Assembly (NCBI GenBank): GCA_036381275.1
Contig: DASVDC010000128.1
Span: 1-64,000, forward strand
DNA length: 64,000 nt
From: UBA7803 sp036381275
Lineage (GTDB): Bacteria; Pseudomonadota; Gammaproteobacteria; Pseudomonadales; Azotimanducaceae
Direction of reading: 5' to 3'
In this document: positions 16,720-25,205 of the stretch, piece after piece
How positions within the stretch are numbered: position 1 is the stretch's first letter
How the letters are laid out: each line of letters opens with the position of its first letter
Translations under genes and position numbers: made by a program
Notes under the pieces: generated by a model
Databases searched by the model: none
Seen by the model: only the letters and a program-made list of their open reading frames with translations
What the model was told of the DNA's origin: nothing

Positions 16720-17637
16720 ATGCGGAGCGGTTCGAGTCTTCTGACTGCAGCCGTCGCGGCCCTGATCACGAGCGGTTGCGGGGGTGGCGGCGGGGACCAT
16801 CCCATCGGAGTGACTCCGACCGGCACTCTCAGCGTTTCGCTCACCGATGCCCCAGTCGACGACATGGCAGAAGTCTGGGTGCACATCACCGGGATGCGTC
16901 TGAAACCGGCCGACGGTGCGCCGATCGATTTCACGTTCGCCGAGCCGAAGGACATCGACCTGCTGACGCTGACCGCCAGCGACAGCGTTCCGCTGCTCGA
17001 CGGCGAAACGGTGCCCGCCGGCAATTACGAGTGGATCGCGCTCGACGTGGACGCCGACTTCGACAACGTGTTCGACTCCTACGTCCTCGACAACACCGGC
17101 GGCATGATCGAGCTGCGCGTGCCGAGCCAGCAGGGCGTGCGCCTGGTCAGCGGCTTCACGGTCCTCGCCGGCGGAACCACCCGGCTGATGCTCGATTGGG
17201 ATCTGCGCCGGGCACTGACCGATCCGACCGGCCAGCCGGGCTACTTCCTGCGGCCGGCGCTGCGCATCACCGACCTCGCCGAGTACGGTGCGATCGTCGG
17301 CACGGTCGCCGACGATCTGCTCACCGCGCCGACGTGCGACAACGACCTCGCGGAGGATCGCGGCAACGTGGTCTACCTGTACGAAGGCGCCGACGTGGTC
17401 CCGGTGGACATCGACGGCGGAGACCCGGAGCCGCTCGCGACCGGACGCGTCGCGCAGGACGCCGGGGCTGCCGGCGCGTACACCTATCGCATCGACTTCG
17501 TGCCGCCGGGCGACTACACCGTCGCATTCACCTGCCAGGGTCTCGCGGACGACCCGGAGGTCGCCGACACGCTGGCCTTCATCGGACCTCAGACCCTGAC
17601 GGTGGTCGCGGACGAGGAAGCCGTTGCCGACTTCTGA
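16720..17637 (+). CDS. DUF4382 lipoprotein
   Basis: 305 residues. Lipobox LITSGC after an N-terminal helix, then a Gly run (GGGGGD). Residues about 35-190 match the DUF4382 pattern: GTLSVSLTDAPVDDMAEVWVHITG, PADGAPIDFTF, DLLTLT, VPAGNYEWIALDVDA and VSGFTVLAGGTTRLMLDWDLR in short segments. The C-terminal third (EYGAIVGTV to the end) looks like a carboxypeptidase-regulatory-like beta-sandwich with FVPPGDYTVAF. Outer-membrane or surface lipoprotein of unknown role. A GC-rich hairpin GCCGCC/GGCGGC follows the stop, without a T-tract. Confidence 0.8.
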   Translation: MRSGSSLLTAAVAALITSGCGGGGGDHPIGVTPTGTLSVSLTDAPVDDMAEVWVHITGMRLKPADGAPIDFTFAEPKDIDLLTLTASDSVPLLDGETVPAGNYEWIALDVDADFDNVFDSYVLDNTGGMIELRVPSQQGVRLVSGFTVLAGGTTRLMLDWDLRRALTDPTGQPGYFLRPALRITDLAEYGAIVGTVADDLLTAPTCDNDLAEDRGNVVYLYEGADVVPVDIDGGDPEPLATGRVAQDAGAAGAYTYRIDFVPPGDYTVAFTCQGLADDPEVADTLAFIGPQTLTVVADEEAVADF

Positions 17638-17680
17638 GCCGCCGCGCGGCGGCGTGCGGCTTCTGTTCGCGGCCGGTACG

Positions 17681-17725
17681 AACCGGCCACATAGGTAACA
17701 CCTCGACCGGCGACATGAGTTACAC
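17681..17725 (+). repeat. Pair of 21-bp direct repeats
   Basis: ACCGGCCACATAGGTAACAC(C) at 17681-17701 and ACCGGCGACATGAGTTACAC(C) at 17705-17725, 17 of 21 positions identical, period 24. They look like the ends or binding sites of an insertion sequence whose body is lost; no transposase is visible. Confidence 0.55.
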
Positions 17726-17807
17726 CGGGGGCATCGGATGAGGAGATGCCGATGCCCTGGACGTGCCGGGCCGGCAATGAATCGTGCGTTCTGCTGCACG
17801 TACGGCC

Positions 17808-18093
17808 CGCAACATCGCCCCAATCAAAGCCTTCGAACCCGTGGTCGACGTCTGACCGCAGCGCCGGCATGCGGCCAGCGTAACCGTGGGTTCTCGCACG
17901 GCGCCATCCGCGTCGGTCAGATCGAGACGGAACATGGCCCGAATCAACCGATGGCGCTCCGGGCGGTCGAGATCCAGCGCTGTACGTTGACCATCCCGGG
18001 TTTGATTCGGGCGATGTCGCGAATTCGATTCGGGCGATGTTCGCGATTCGATCCCGGCGAGGTTGCGATTTGATTCGAGCCATGTTGCGTTCG
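17808..18093. repeat. Interspersed 21-23-bp repeat, inverted and direct copies
   Basis: Four direct copies at 18004-18026, 18027-18049, 18050-18071 and 18072-18093 (consensus GATTCGGGCGATGTTGCG). Inverted copies lie at 17808-17828 (its reverse complement starts TTTGATTGGGGCGATG) and 17931-17945. Sequence is lower in GC than the surroundings. Could be protein-binding sites at the edge of a lost mobile element. Confidence 0.7.
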
Positions 18094-18467
18094 CGGATGG
18101 GCGCAAATAGCGCGGAAGCCGGCCGTGACCGTGCGAATGATCGACTGCAGAACCGCCTGCGCGCGACACCACTAGTACGAGCGGCACCGGAGGCCGCCGT
18201 CCCACGTGCGGCTCGCCCCGACGCGTTCGGCGGTGTGGTTCGAGAGGTGGAAGCGCCGGCGGGGAGCGGACGCCCGTGAGACGCGGCACCAAGGATGAGG
18301 GAAGTCGCGGCGGCAGCGACCTGGCTGCTGACCGAAGGCCGGCGTCGTCCGCCGCCTGATCGATCGGGTCGAAATCCCCGGCCTCCGAGGCGACATGACC
18401 GGTTCAGGTGATCACGCCTCGTGTCCGGTCCAGGTTCGTACCAGCCGCGAACGCTGCGGTCGAAGAG

Positions 18468-18591
18468 TTCGCGGCCGGAGGCCGCTCCCACAATTCTCTG
18501 GCCACTCCCACAATTCGCGGGCCGCTCCCACAATTCGGGTGCCGCTCTCACAGTTCGGGCGCCGCCCGCACGATTCGGGCGTCGCTCCCAC
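18468..18591 (+). repeat. REP copy followed by 20-bp tandem array of degenerate half-units
   Basis: An intact REP at 18468-18491 is followed by five units of exactly 20 bp, each like AATTCGGGTGCCGCTCTCAC, ending at 18591. Units keep the right arm (GCCGCTCCCAC) but have lost the left palindromic arm, so the array seems to have grown by slippage from one REP. No spacers, so not CRISPR. Confidence 0.8.
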
Positions 18592-18656
18592 CGGCCGGGC
18601 AATGGATATTTGTCCGGCACCTCACTAGCATCCGGGAAAAACCGAGGAGCTCCCGA

Positions 18657-19427
18657 ATGCAGTCCTTCCGGCTCGACGGCAAGCATGTGGTCATCACCGG
18701 CGCCTCTTCCGGCTTCGGCAGTCATTTCGCCGGTGTGCTGGCCGAAGCGGGCGCGCGGGTCGTGCTCGGCGCGCGGCGGGTCGAGAAGGTGCTCGATCGG
18801 GTGGAGGAGCTGAAGGCGGCCGGCTACGAGGCCGCGGGTGCCGCGCTCGACGTGCGCAGCGCCGACAGCATCGATGCGTTCTTCGATGCCGCCGAGCGCG
18901 CGTTCGGCCCGGTCGACGTTCTGGTGAACAACGCCGGCGTGGAGGCCGGTGCGAAGACCTACGTGATGATCGACGAGGCCGACTGGGACTACGTCCTCGA
19001 CACCAACCTGAAGGGCGCCTGGCTCGCCGCGAAGAAGTTCACCGAGCGGGTGATCAAGCACGGCCTGCCGGGCGGCAACATCATCAACGTCTCGTCGATC
19101 ACCGACCGACGCACCATCAAGGGCCAGTTCCCGTACGCCGTGTCCAAGGCGGCGATGACCCGGATGACCGAGGTGATGGCGCTCGAGGCGGCGAAGCACC
19201 GGATCCGGGTCAACGCGCTGGCGCCCGGCTACATCCTGACCGACGTGAGCCGCACCCTGCTCGAGAGCGACCGCGCGCCCGAGTTCATGAAGGGCATCCC
19301 GATGCGCCGGTTCGGCGAGTTCGACGACCTCGACGGCCCGCTGCTGCTGCTCGCATCGGACGCGTCGAAGTACATGACCGGCTCGGTGGTGACGGTGGAC
19401 GGCGGCCACGTCTGTGCATCCCTCTGA
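18657..19427 (+). CDS. Short-chain dehydrogenase/reductase (classical SDR)
   Basis: 256 residues; GAGGAG sits 8 nt before ATG 18657. Cofactor motif TGASSGFG near residue 13, NNAG, catalytic Ser in INVSSITD and YAVSK as YxxxK, then NALAPGYILTD and the C-terminal GSVVTVDGGH. Arg residues after strand 2 (GARRVEK) suggest NADP(H). Substrate unknown; it begins an operon with an epoxide hydrolase and acetoacetyl-CoA synthetase (15 bp, then a 1-nt overlap), which suggests oxidation of a hydroxy- or epoxy-compound to a keto acid. Confidence 0.9.
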   Translation: MQSFRLDGKHVVITGASSGFGSHFAGVLAEAGARVVLGARRVEKVLDRVEELKAAGYEAAGAALDVRSADSIDAFFDAAERAFGPVDVLVNNAGVEAGAKTYVMIDEADWDYVLDTNLKGAWLAAKKFTERVIKHGLPGGNIINVSSITDRRTIKGQFPYAVSKAAMTRMTEVMALEAAKHRIRVNALAPGYILTDVSRTLLESDRAPEFMKGIPMRRFGEFDDLDGPLLLLASDASKYMTGSVVTVDGGHVCASL

Positions 19428-19442
19428 CCAGGAGGAACGGCA

Positions 19443-20573
19443 ATGAGCGACATACGCCCCTTCCGGATCGAGATTCCCGACAGCCAGCTCGACGACCTGC
19501 GCAGCCGGCTCGCGCTGACGCGCTTCCCGGAGCGCGAGACGCCGTCCGACTGGTCCCAGGGCGTGCCGCTCGACTACATGCGGGAGATCAAGGCGTACTG
19601 GGAGCGCGACTACGACTGGCGCCGCGCCGAGGCCGCGATCAACGCGTTCGATCAGTTCGTCACCACCATCGACGGGCTCGACGTGCACTTCATCCACGCG
19701 CGCGCCGCCGAGCCGGATGCGCTGCCGCTGGTGATGACCCACGGCTGGCCCGGCTCCATCGTCGAGTTCCTGAAGGTGATCGAGCCGCTGCGCAATCCCG
19801 CCGCGCACGGCGGCGACGCAGGCGATGCGTTCCACGTGATCTGCCCCTCCCTGCCCGGCTACGGCTTCTCCGGCAAGCCCACCGCGCCCGGCTGGGGCGT
19901 CGAGAAGATCGCCGATGCCTGGGCCGAGCTGATGGCGCGCCTCGGCTACGGAAGCTACGTCGCGCAGGGCGGCGACTGGGGCTCCGCGGTGACCACGGCG
20001 CTCGGCATCCGTGATCCGCAGCACTGCCGCGCGATCCACCTGAACATGGTGACCGCACGTCCGGAGCCGCTCGACGACCTCACCGAGACCGAAAAGAAAG
20101 CGCTCGCCGGGATGCAGCACTACCGCGACTGGGATTCCGGCTACTCGAAGCAGCAGAGCACCCGGCCGCAGACGCTCGGCTACGGGCTGGTCGATTCGCC
20201 CATCGGCCAGGCCGCGTGGATTCTCGAGAAGTTCTGGGCCTGGACCGACTGCAACGGCCATCCCGAGAACGCGCTCAGCCGTGACGAGATGCTCGACAAC
20301 GTGATGCTCTACTGGCTGACCGCGAGCGGCGCCTCGTCCGCGCGCCTGTACTGGGAGAGCTTCGGCTCGTTCAGCGCCGGCGAGGTCGACGCGCCCACCG
20401 GCTGCAGCATCTTCCCGAAGGAGATCTTCGTCTGCTCGCGGCGCTGGGCCGAGAACCGTTACCGCAACATCATCTACTGGAACGAGCTGGAGAAAGGCGG
20501 ACACTTCGCTGCCTTCGAACAGCCGGAGCTGTTCATCGGCGAGCTGAGAAACTGCTTCCGCCTGGTGCGCTGA
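19443..20573 (+). CDS. Epoxide hydrolase, EHN family
   Basis: 376 residues. N-terminal EHN domain (FRIEIPDSQLDDLRSRL, TRFPERETPSDWSQG), alpha/beta-hydrolase core with HGWPGS (oxyanion HGxP), SLPGYGFSGKP and nucleophile motif QGGDWGSAV (Asp near 179). C-terminal KGGHFAAFEQPE supplies the His. This is the juvenile-hormone / microsomal epoxide hydrolase type, opening epoxides to diols in the cytoplasm. RBS AGGAGG precedes ATG 19443. Confidence 0.93.
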   Translation: MSDIRPFRIEIPDSQLDDLRSRLALTRFPERETPSDWSQGVPLDYMREIKAYWERDYDWRRAEAAINAFDQFVTTIDGLDVHFIHARAAEPDALPLVMTHGWPGSIVEFLKVIEPLRNPAAHGGDAGDAFHVICPSLPGYGFSGKPTAPGWGVEKIADAWAELMARLGYGSYVAQGGDWGSAVTTALGIRDPQHCRAIHLNMVTARPEPLDDLTETEKKALAGMQHYRDWDSGYSKQQSTRPQTLGYGLVDSPIGQAAWILEKFWAWTDCNGHPENALSRDEMLDNVMLYWLTASGASSARLYWESFGSFSAGEVDAPTGCSIFPKEIFVCSRRWAENRYRNIIYWNELEKGGHFAAFEQPELFIGELRNCFRLVR

Positions 20574-22510
20574 TGGCAGAGCCGCTGTGGACACCCGACC
20601 CCGCTTGCGCCGGCCGCAGCCGCATGGCGCGTTTCGCGGAGCGCGTCGGCGCGCGCACCGGGCGTGACCTGTCGCGTTACGACGACCTGCACCGCTGGTC
20701 GGTGGAAGATCCGGCCGCGTTCTGGCAGGCAGTCTGGGAGTTCACCGGCATCATCGCGTCGCGCCCGCCCGACGCGCCGGTCGTGGACCTGGACCGGTTT
20801 CCCGGCGCACGCTGGTTCCCCGGCGCACGGCTCAACTTCGCCGAGAACCTGCTGCGCTGCCGCGATACCCGCCCGGCGCTGATCTCGGTGCTGGAGACCG
20901 GGGAGCGCCGCGAGCTCAGCTTCGCCGATCTGTACCGCCAGACCGCGGCGCTCGCCGCGCATCTGCGCTCGCTCGGCGTCGGGCAGGGCGACCGCGTCGC
21001 GGGATGGCTCCCGAACGTGCCCGAGGCCGTGATCGCGATGCTCGCCGCGGCGAGCCTCGGCGCGGTCTGGTCGTCCTGCTCGCCCGACTTCGGCGTGCCC
21101 GGCGCGCTCGACCGCTTCGGTCAGATCGAGCCGAAGGTGCTGTTCGCGGCGGACGGCTACGTCTACAACGGCCGGCCGATCGACACCACGTCGAAGATGC
21201 AGGAGGTCGCCCGGCAGATACCCTCCATCGCCACGACCGTGTGGGTGTCACTGCTCGACGCGGTGCCGCCCGGCGCCGTCCGCTTCGACGCGATCACCGC
21301 CGGGGAAGATCCGCCGGCGCTCACGTTCGAGCAGCGCGCCTTCGACGATCCGTTGTACGTGATGTACTCCTCCGGCACCACCGGAAAGCCGAAGTGCATC
21401 GTGCACGGCATCGGCGGGACGCTGATCCAGCACCTGAAGGAGCACCAGCTCCACTGCGACCTCGGCCCGGACGACACGCTGTTCTTCTTCACGACCTGCG
21501 GCTGGATGATGTGGAACTGGCTCGTCAGCGGGCTCGCGAGCGAGGCGACGCTCGTGCTCTACGACGGCTCGCCGTTCCGTCCGCGGCCCGATGCGCTGAT
21601 GACCCTGGCCGAGCGCGAAGGAATCACCGTGTTCGGCGCCAGCGCGAAATACCTGTCGGCGCTGGAGAAGGCCGACCGGAAGCCGATCGAGACCCACGAC
21701 CTGAAGCGGATGCGCATGCTGCTGTCGACCGGCTCACCGCTCGCTCCGGAGAGCTTCCGCTACGTGTATCGCTCGATCAAACCCGACGTGCACCTCGCCT
21801 CCATCTCCGGCGGCACCGACCTGATCTCCTGCTTCGTGCTCGGCTCGCCGCTGCTGCCGGTGTACGAAGGCGAGATCCAGTGCGCGGGCCTCGGCATGGC
21901 GGTGGACGTGTTCGACGACGACGGGCAGCCGCTGCGCGGCGCGAAGGGGGAGCTCGTCTGCACGCGGCCGTTCCCGTCTTGTCCGATCGGCTTCTGGAAC
22001 GACCCCGACGGGCGCCGCTTCCACGAAGCCTACTTCGCCCGCTTTCCCGGCGTCTGGGCCCACGGCGACTTCGCCGAGATCACGGAGCACGGCGGTTACG
22101 TGATCCACGGCCGCAGCGACGCGGTGCTGAACCCCGGCGGCGTGCGGATCGGCACCGCCGAGATCTACGCGCAGGTCGAGCAGTTCGAGGAGATCGAGGA
22201 AGCGATCTGCGTCGGCCAGCAGTGGGAAGGCGACGTGCGCGTCGTGCTGTTCGTCGTGATGCGGGGCGGCCACCGGCTCGACGAAACGCTCGCGGCGCGC
22301 ATCCGCGAGGCGATCAAGACCAACGTCAGCCCGCGGCACGTGCCGGCGAAGATCATCGAGGTGCCGGAGATCCCGCGCACGCTGTCCGGCAAGATCGTCG
22401 AGCTCGCCGTACGCGACGTGATCCACGGCCGCGAGGTCGCCAATACCTCCGCGCTGGCGAACCCGGGCGCGCTCGAGCACTTCCGCAACCGGCCGGAGCT
22501 CGCGAGCTGA
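20573..22510 (+). CDS. Acetoacetyl-CoA synthetase
   Basis: 645 residues, AMP-forming ligase. N-terminal ACAS_N-like segment (YDDLHRWSVEDPAAFWQAVWEF), LNFAENLLR, P-loop MYSSGTTGKPKCIVHG, then FFFTTCGWMMWNW, SISGGTDLISCFVLG, GDFAEI, GRSDAVLNPGGVRIGTAEIY and C-terminal RTLSGKIVELAVRD with the catalytic Lys. The LISCF and WNDPDGRR-type segments and length match acetoacetyl-CoA synthetase rather than acetyl-CoA synthetase. It activates acetoacetate or a related keto acid. TGATG overlap with the epoxide hydrolase. Confidence 0.9.
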   Translation: MAEPLWTPDPACAGRSRMARFAERVGARTGRDLSRYDDLHRWSVEDPAAFWQAVWEFTGIIASRPPDAPVVDLDRFPGARWFPGARLNFAENLLRCRDTRPALISVLETGERRELSFADLYRQTAALAAHLRSLGVGQGDRVAGWLPNVPEAVIAMLAAASLGAVWSSCSPDFGVPGALDRFGQIEPKVLFAADGYVYNGRPIDTTSKMQEVARQIPSIATTVWVSLLDAVPPGAVRFDAITAGEDPPALTFEQRAFDDPLYVMYSSGTTGKPKCIVHGIGGTLIQHLKEHQLHCDLGPDDTLFFFTTCGWMMWNWLVSGLASEATLVLYDGSPFRPRPDALMTLAEREGITVFGASAKYLSALEKADRKPIETHDLKRMRMLLSTGSPLAPESFRYVYRSIKPDVHLASISGGTDLISCFVLGSPLLPVYEGEIQCAGLGMAVDVFDDDGQPLRGAKGELVCTRPFPSCPIGFWNDPDGRRFHEAYFARFPGVWAHGDFAEITEHGGYVIHGRSDAVLNPGGVRIGTAEIYAQVEQFEEIEEAICVGQQWEGDVRVVLFVVMRGGHRLDETLAARIREAIKTNVSPRHVPAKIIEVPEIPRTLSGKIVELAVRDVIHGREVANTSALANPGALEHFRNRPELAS

Positions 22511-22536
22511 CGCTCGGTTCACCGCCATCTGGTACC

Positions 22537-22893
22537 ATGGCAGGCCCTCGTGGCCCCCGGGCGGGCAAACCGATGTCGGAGCTGGGCCGTCAGTTCGTCG
22601 AGCTCGCGGAAAGCGTCTCGGAGCTCATCGTGCTGCTGGAGGAATCCGGCGATCCGTTCTGGATCCCGTACCTGCAGCGGGGCCTCGCGCAGGTGCGCGA
22701 GAACCGGCTGTCCGGCGCCACCTTCATCCTCGGCTGCTACGGCGGCGAGGACACCTTCTCCGACCTGGTCATCGCCCGGACGCTCGAGCAGAGCGACCCC
22801 GCTGCCTTCCGCGACCTGAACGCGCGCCTCAACGCATTGCGCAATCAGACCTTCGAGCGCGCCAACGCGATCACCTCGCGCCGAGCGTGGTAG
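22537..22893 (+). CDS. Small conserved hypothetical, DUF6966-like
   Basis: 118 residues from ATG 22537 (alternative MSELGRQ at 22573, 106 residues). Alpha-helical, with LIVLLEESGDPFWIPYLQRGLAQVRENRLSG split around a GDPFW core, and FILGCYGGEDTFSDLVI. The pattern resembles the DUF6966 type of small proteins, but I am not certain. No signal peptide or membrane helix. Downstream of the acetoacetyl-CoA synthetase by 26 bp. Confidence 0.7.
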   Translation: MAGPRGPRAGKPMSELGRQFVELAESVSELIVLLEESGDPFWIPYLQRGLAQVRENRLSGATFILGCYGGEDTFSDLVIARTLEQSDPAAFRDLNARLNALRNQTFERANAITSRRAW

Positions 22894-22983
22894 GGGTTCA
22901 TACCCTCCGCTCAATGGATTTGTAACATCCTTCGTGTTAAGTTTTTGGACAGCAGGAGGGCGCATAGCAGTGGGGGCATTCCC

Positions 22984-23298
22984 GTGTTCAAACGCAGAAC
23001 GACTGATAAACGGCCGCCGGCCCGGCTTGTAGGCAATTTGTTTCACGGTATCGCCATCGAACCCGGGGACAAGGCCTGCGAGGCCGTCCGCCGGATTGCC
23101 GGCCACCGCTTCCTCAGCGAGGAGGCGCCCCGGCTGCCGCTCGACGAGTGCCAGTGCATGCAGGACTGCCGCTGCGTCTACCGCCATTTCCCGGACCGGC
23201 GCACCGACGTCCGCCGGGACATGGACATGGGCCTGCCGTACCGGCCGGTGCCCGGCGACAAACGCGCCGGAGTCGGTCGCCGGATCACGGACGGCTGA
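22984..23298 (+). CDS. Conserved Cys-rich small protein
   Basis: 104 residues from GTG 22984 (in-frame TTG at 22945 is possible). Basic protein with GNLFHGIAIEPGDKACEAVR, RFLSEEAPRLPLDEC and a cluster C-Q-C-M-Q-D-C-R-C followed by YRHFPDRRTDVRRD. This arrangement (acidic/basic N-terminus, Cys cluster, YxHxxDRR) is seen in a family of small gammaproteobacterial hypotheticals. The Cys cluster could bind a metal. Function unknown. Confidence 0.7.
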   Translation: MFKRRTTDKRPPARLVGNLFHGIAIEPGDKACEAVRRIAGHRFLSEEAPRLPLDECQCMQDCRCVYRHFPDRRTDVRRDMDMGLPYRPVPGDKRAGVGRRITDG

Positions 23299-23302
23299 TC
23301 CC

Positions 23303-23767
23303 CTAGCCGACCGGCTCCTCCGATGCCGGCACGCGTTTCCGCCGCATCGGCGGATCCTTGCGGTACCGACGCGTGAAGCGGTGGGTCAGGTGCCACGGCT
23401 GGGCTTCGCTGGTCCACAAGTGCAGCTTCGGCTTGAACCGGGACGGCTCGTCGAGCGCCCCTACCTTGACCGTACAGACCCCGGGCGAGCCGTCACTGAA
23501 CGAATACAGATGCGTGCCGCAGTTGGCGCAGAACGCGCGCGTCACCAGATGCCCGGCATCCGACAGCGTGGAGAACTCGGCGGGATGGCCGCGGGTGACC
23601 CGGAACTGCGCCTTGACGGCGCCGACGACGTAGGCCGGCCCGCCGCCGGACGTGTACTGGCAGGCACGGCAGTGGCAAGCACCTCGGAACACCAGCGGCT
23701 CGTAGAAGCCGAACCGGATCTGGCCACAGGCACAACCGCCGGTGACCTTGGTTCGCTCATCCGCCAT
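23303..23767 (-). CDS. GFA / CENP-V family zinc protein
   Basis: 154 residues. Zinc ligands in the order GCACG, CHCRACQ and FCANCGTHL match the glutathione-dependent formaldehyde-activating enzyme (GFA) fold. GYxSGGGPAYV and HLWTSEAQPWH fit. Members bind zinc, and a few act on S-hydroxymethyl-glutathione; for most the substrate is unknown, so this is a family call only. Convergent with the Cys-rich gene, and downstream of the MFS gene by 13 bp on the same strand. Confidence 0.9.
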   Translation of the reverse strand: MADERTKVTGGCACGQIRFGFYEPLVFRGACHCRACQYTSGGGPAYVVGAVKAQFRVTRGHPAEFSTLSDAGHLVTRAFCANCGTHLYSFSDGSPGVCTVKVGALDEPSRFKPKLHLWTSEAQPWHLTHRFTRRYRKDPPMRRKRVPASEEPVG

Positions 23768-23780
23768 CGGACATCATCCC

Positions 23781-25073
23781 TCACCCGCCCCCGCGGGAAG
23801 CTGCAGGGGCGCATTCTGCCATCCCCGGCCGCCGCGGCGAAGGCAGCGTAGCCAGCAGCACCCCGGAGGCGAGGTTGCAGCACGCCACCACCACGAGCGC
23901 CCAGCGGTAGCCGCCGGTGAGGTCGCGGTAGTACGAGACGAGCAGCGGTGCTGCCGCGCCGAGCAGCAGCGCGAACGGCAGCCCGGCACTGCGCACGGCG
24001 CCGAGGTAGCGGCGGCCGAAGAACGACCCCCAGATCACCTCCTGCAGCGGAATCATGCCGCCCCAGCCGATGCCGAGCAGCACGTAGGCGGCGTAGATGA
24101 GCACGAGCGCATCGAGCTCCACCGCCCCGACGATCGCCAGCAGCGACAAGCCCGTCAACGCAGCCCCCGCCGCCGCCAGCGGGCGCGGCTCGAGGCGGTC
24201 GATGAAGAAGCCCCAGATGGGCTTGGACAGCATCGCCGGAATGGAGGCGACGGTGATCGCCCAGGCAGCCTCGCTGCGGCTGAAGCCGCGGTCGCTCAGG
24301 TACGGCACCGTGTGCAGCAGCATCACGACGATGTTGATCGTGAACAGCCCGAACGCGAGCACCAGCAGGTAGAAGCTCGGCGAGCGCAGCGCCTCGGCGC
24401 GGGTCAGCGAACGTTCGTAGTCGAGCTGGGCACGCACCGCGAGTCCGCGGGCGACCTGCTCGGCGCTTCGGCCGTCGGGATGCCAGCCGTGATCCTCCGG
24501 CGTCCGTCGCATCACCAGCGCCGCCGGCAGCAGACAGACCAGCGTAACCACCCCGAGCACGACCCAGGCGCCGCGCCAGCCGAGCTCGTCCGCGAGCCAG
24601 GTCGCCGTCGGCGTCAGCACCACTCCGGCAAACGACACACCCATCGCGGCCCACGCCACCGCCTGACCGCGCTTCTCGACGAACCATTTCGCCATCGTCA
24701 CGTTGACGACCAGGTTGCCGACCAGTGCGCAGCCCACCGTGAGCAGCGCACCGTTCAGGATCAGCCAGCCGGTCAGGGTCTGCACCTGACTGTGCGCCGC
24801 CAGCACCAGCGCGAGCAGCAGCGTGCCGACGACCATCAGCGGCCGGGCGCCGAAGCGGTCGACCCAGGTGCCGATGAAGAAGCCGGCGAACCCCATCACG
24901 AACTGCCCGAGGGAGCGCGACAGCGTGTATTCCGACCGGGTCCAGCCGAGCTCCTCGATCATCGGCACCATGAACGGGCCGAGCACGTAGCTGAACATGC
25001 CCATCGCGAAGAACTGGGCGACGAACGCGGCCCCGACCAGCCACCAGCCGTAGTAGACGTCAGTGAGCTTCAG
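23781..25073 (-). CDS. MFS transporter, probable CTG start
   Basis: 430 residues if started at CTG 25073, giving LKLTDVYYGWWLVGAAFVAQFF before the first ATG (25004), which is already inside helix 1. GGAGG at 25081-25085 is 7 nt upstream of this CTG, and no ATG, GTG or TTG fits. Twelve helices; DRFGARPLMVVG loop 2-3 motif, PxTWLADELGWRGAW and DRLEPRPLAA in the second half. Resembles oxalate/formate or monocarboxylate MFS carriers. Substrate unknown. Confidence 0.85.
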   Translation of the reverse strand: MKLTDVYYGWWLVGAAFVAQFFAMGMFSYVLGPFMVPMIEELGWTRSEYTLSRSLGQFVMGFAGFFIGTWVDRFGARPLMVVGTLLLALVLAAHSQVQTLTGWLILNGALLTVGCALVGNLVVNVTMAKWFVEKRGQAVAWAAMGVSFAGVVLTPTATWLADELGWRGAWVVLGVVTLVCLLPAALVMRRTPEDHGWHPDGRSAEQVARGLAVRAQLDYERSLTRAEALRSPSFYLLVLAFGLFTINIVVMLLHTVPYLSDRGFSRSEAAWAITVASIPAMLSKPIWGFFIDRLEPRPLAAAGAALTGLSLLAIVGAVELDALVLIYAAYVLLGIGWGGMIPLQEVIWGSFFGRRYLGAVRSAGLPFALLLGAAAPLLVSYYRDLTGGYRWALVVVACCNLASGVLLATLPSPRRPGMAECAPAASRGGG

Positions 25074-25080
25074 TTCCGTG

Positions 25081-25085
25081 CCTCC
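25081..25085 (-). promoter_or_regulatory. Ribosome binding site that decides a CTG start
   Basis: GGAGG on the minus strand, 7 nt before CTG 25073-25071. It is the only strong Shine-Dalgarno in the region and sits too far from the first ATG (25004). Confidence 0.6.
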
Positions 25086-25205
25086 GAAAGCGCGGCATTA
25101 CAGCACAGCGCCGCGCCGGAGGCACCGGGCCTTACTCCAGCGCCATCGACAAGGCGGTAGACGTACCCGGCCGAGTGCGGTAAAAGATGAGCAAATCATC
25201 TGTCA

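Larger units (their letters stand above)
17638..18656. other. 1-kb non-coding region dense in repeats
   Basis: No convincing gene. It holds a pair of 21-bp direct repeats, a family of 21-23-bp units in both orientations, a degenerate REP at about 18184-18205, one intact REP, and a 20-bp tandem array ending just before the SDR leader. The open frames crossing it have Arg/Ser-rich nonsense composition. The mixture suggests remains of one or more mobile elements. Confidence 0.7.

Noticed and set aside
18468..18591. CRISPR array
   Set aside because: Units of 20 bp run head to tail without spacers, and no cas genes are near.
17589..20594. A 1001-residue minus-strand open frame
   Set aside because: Covers the SDR and epoxide hydrolase genes in antisense and the repeat-rich intergenic region. 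No domain or RBS.
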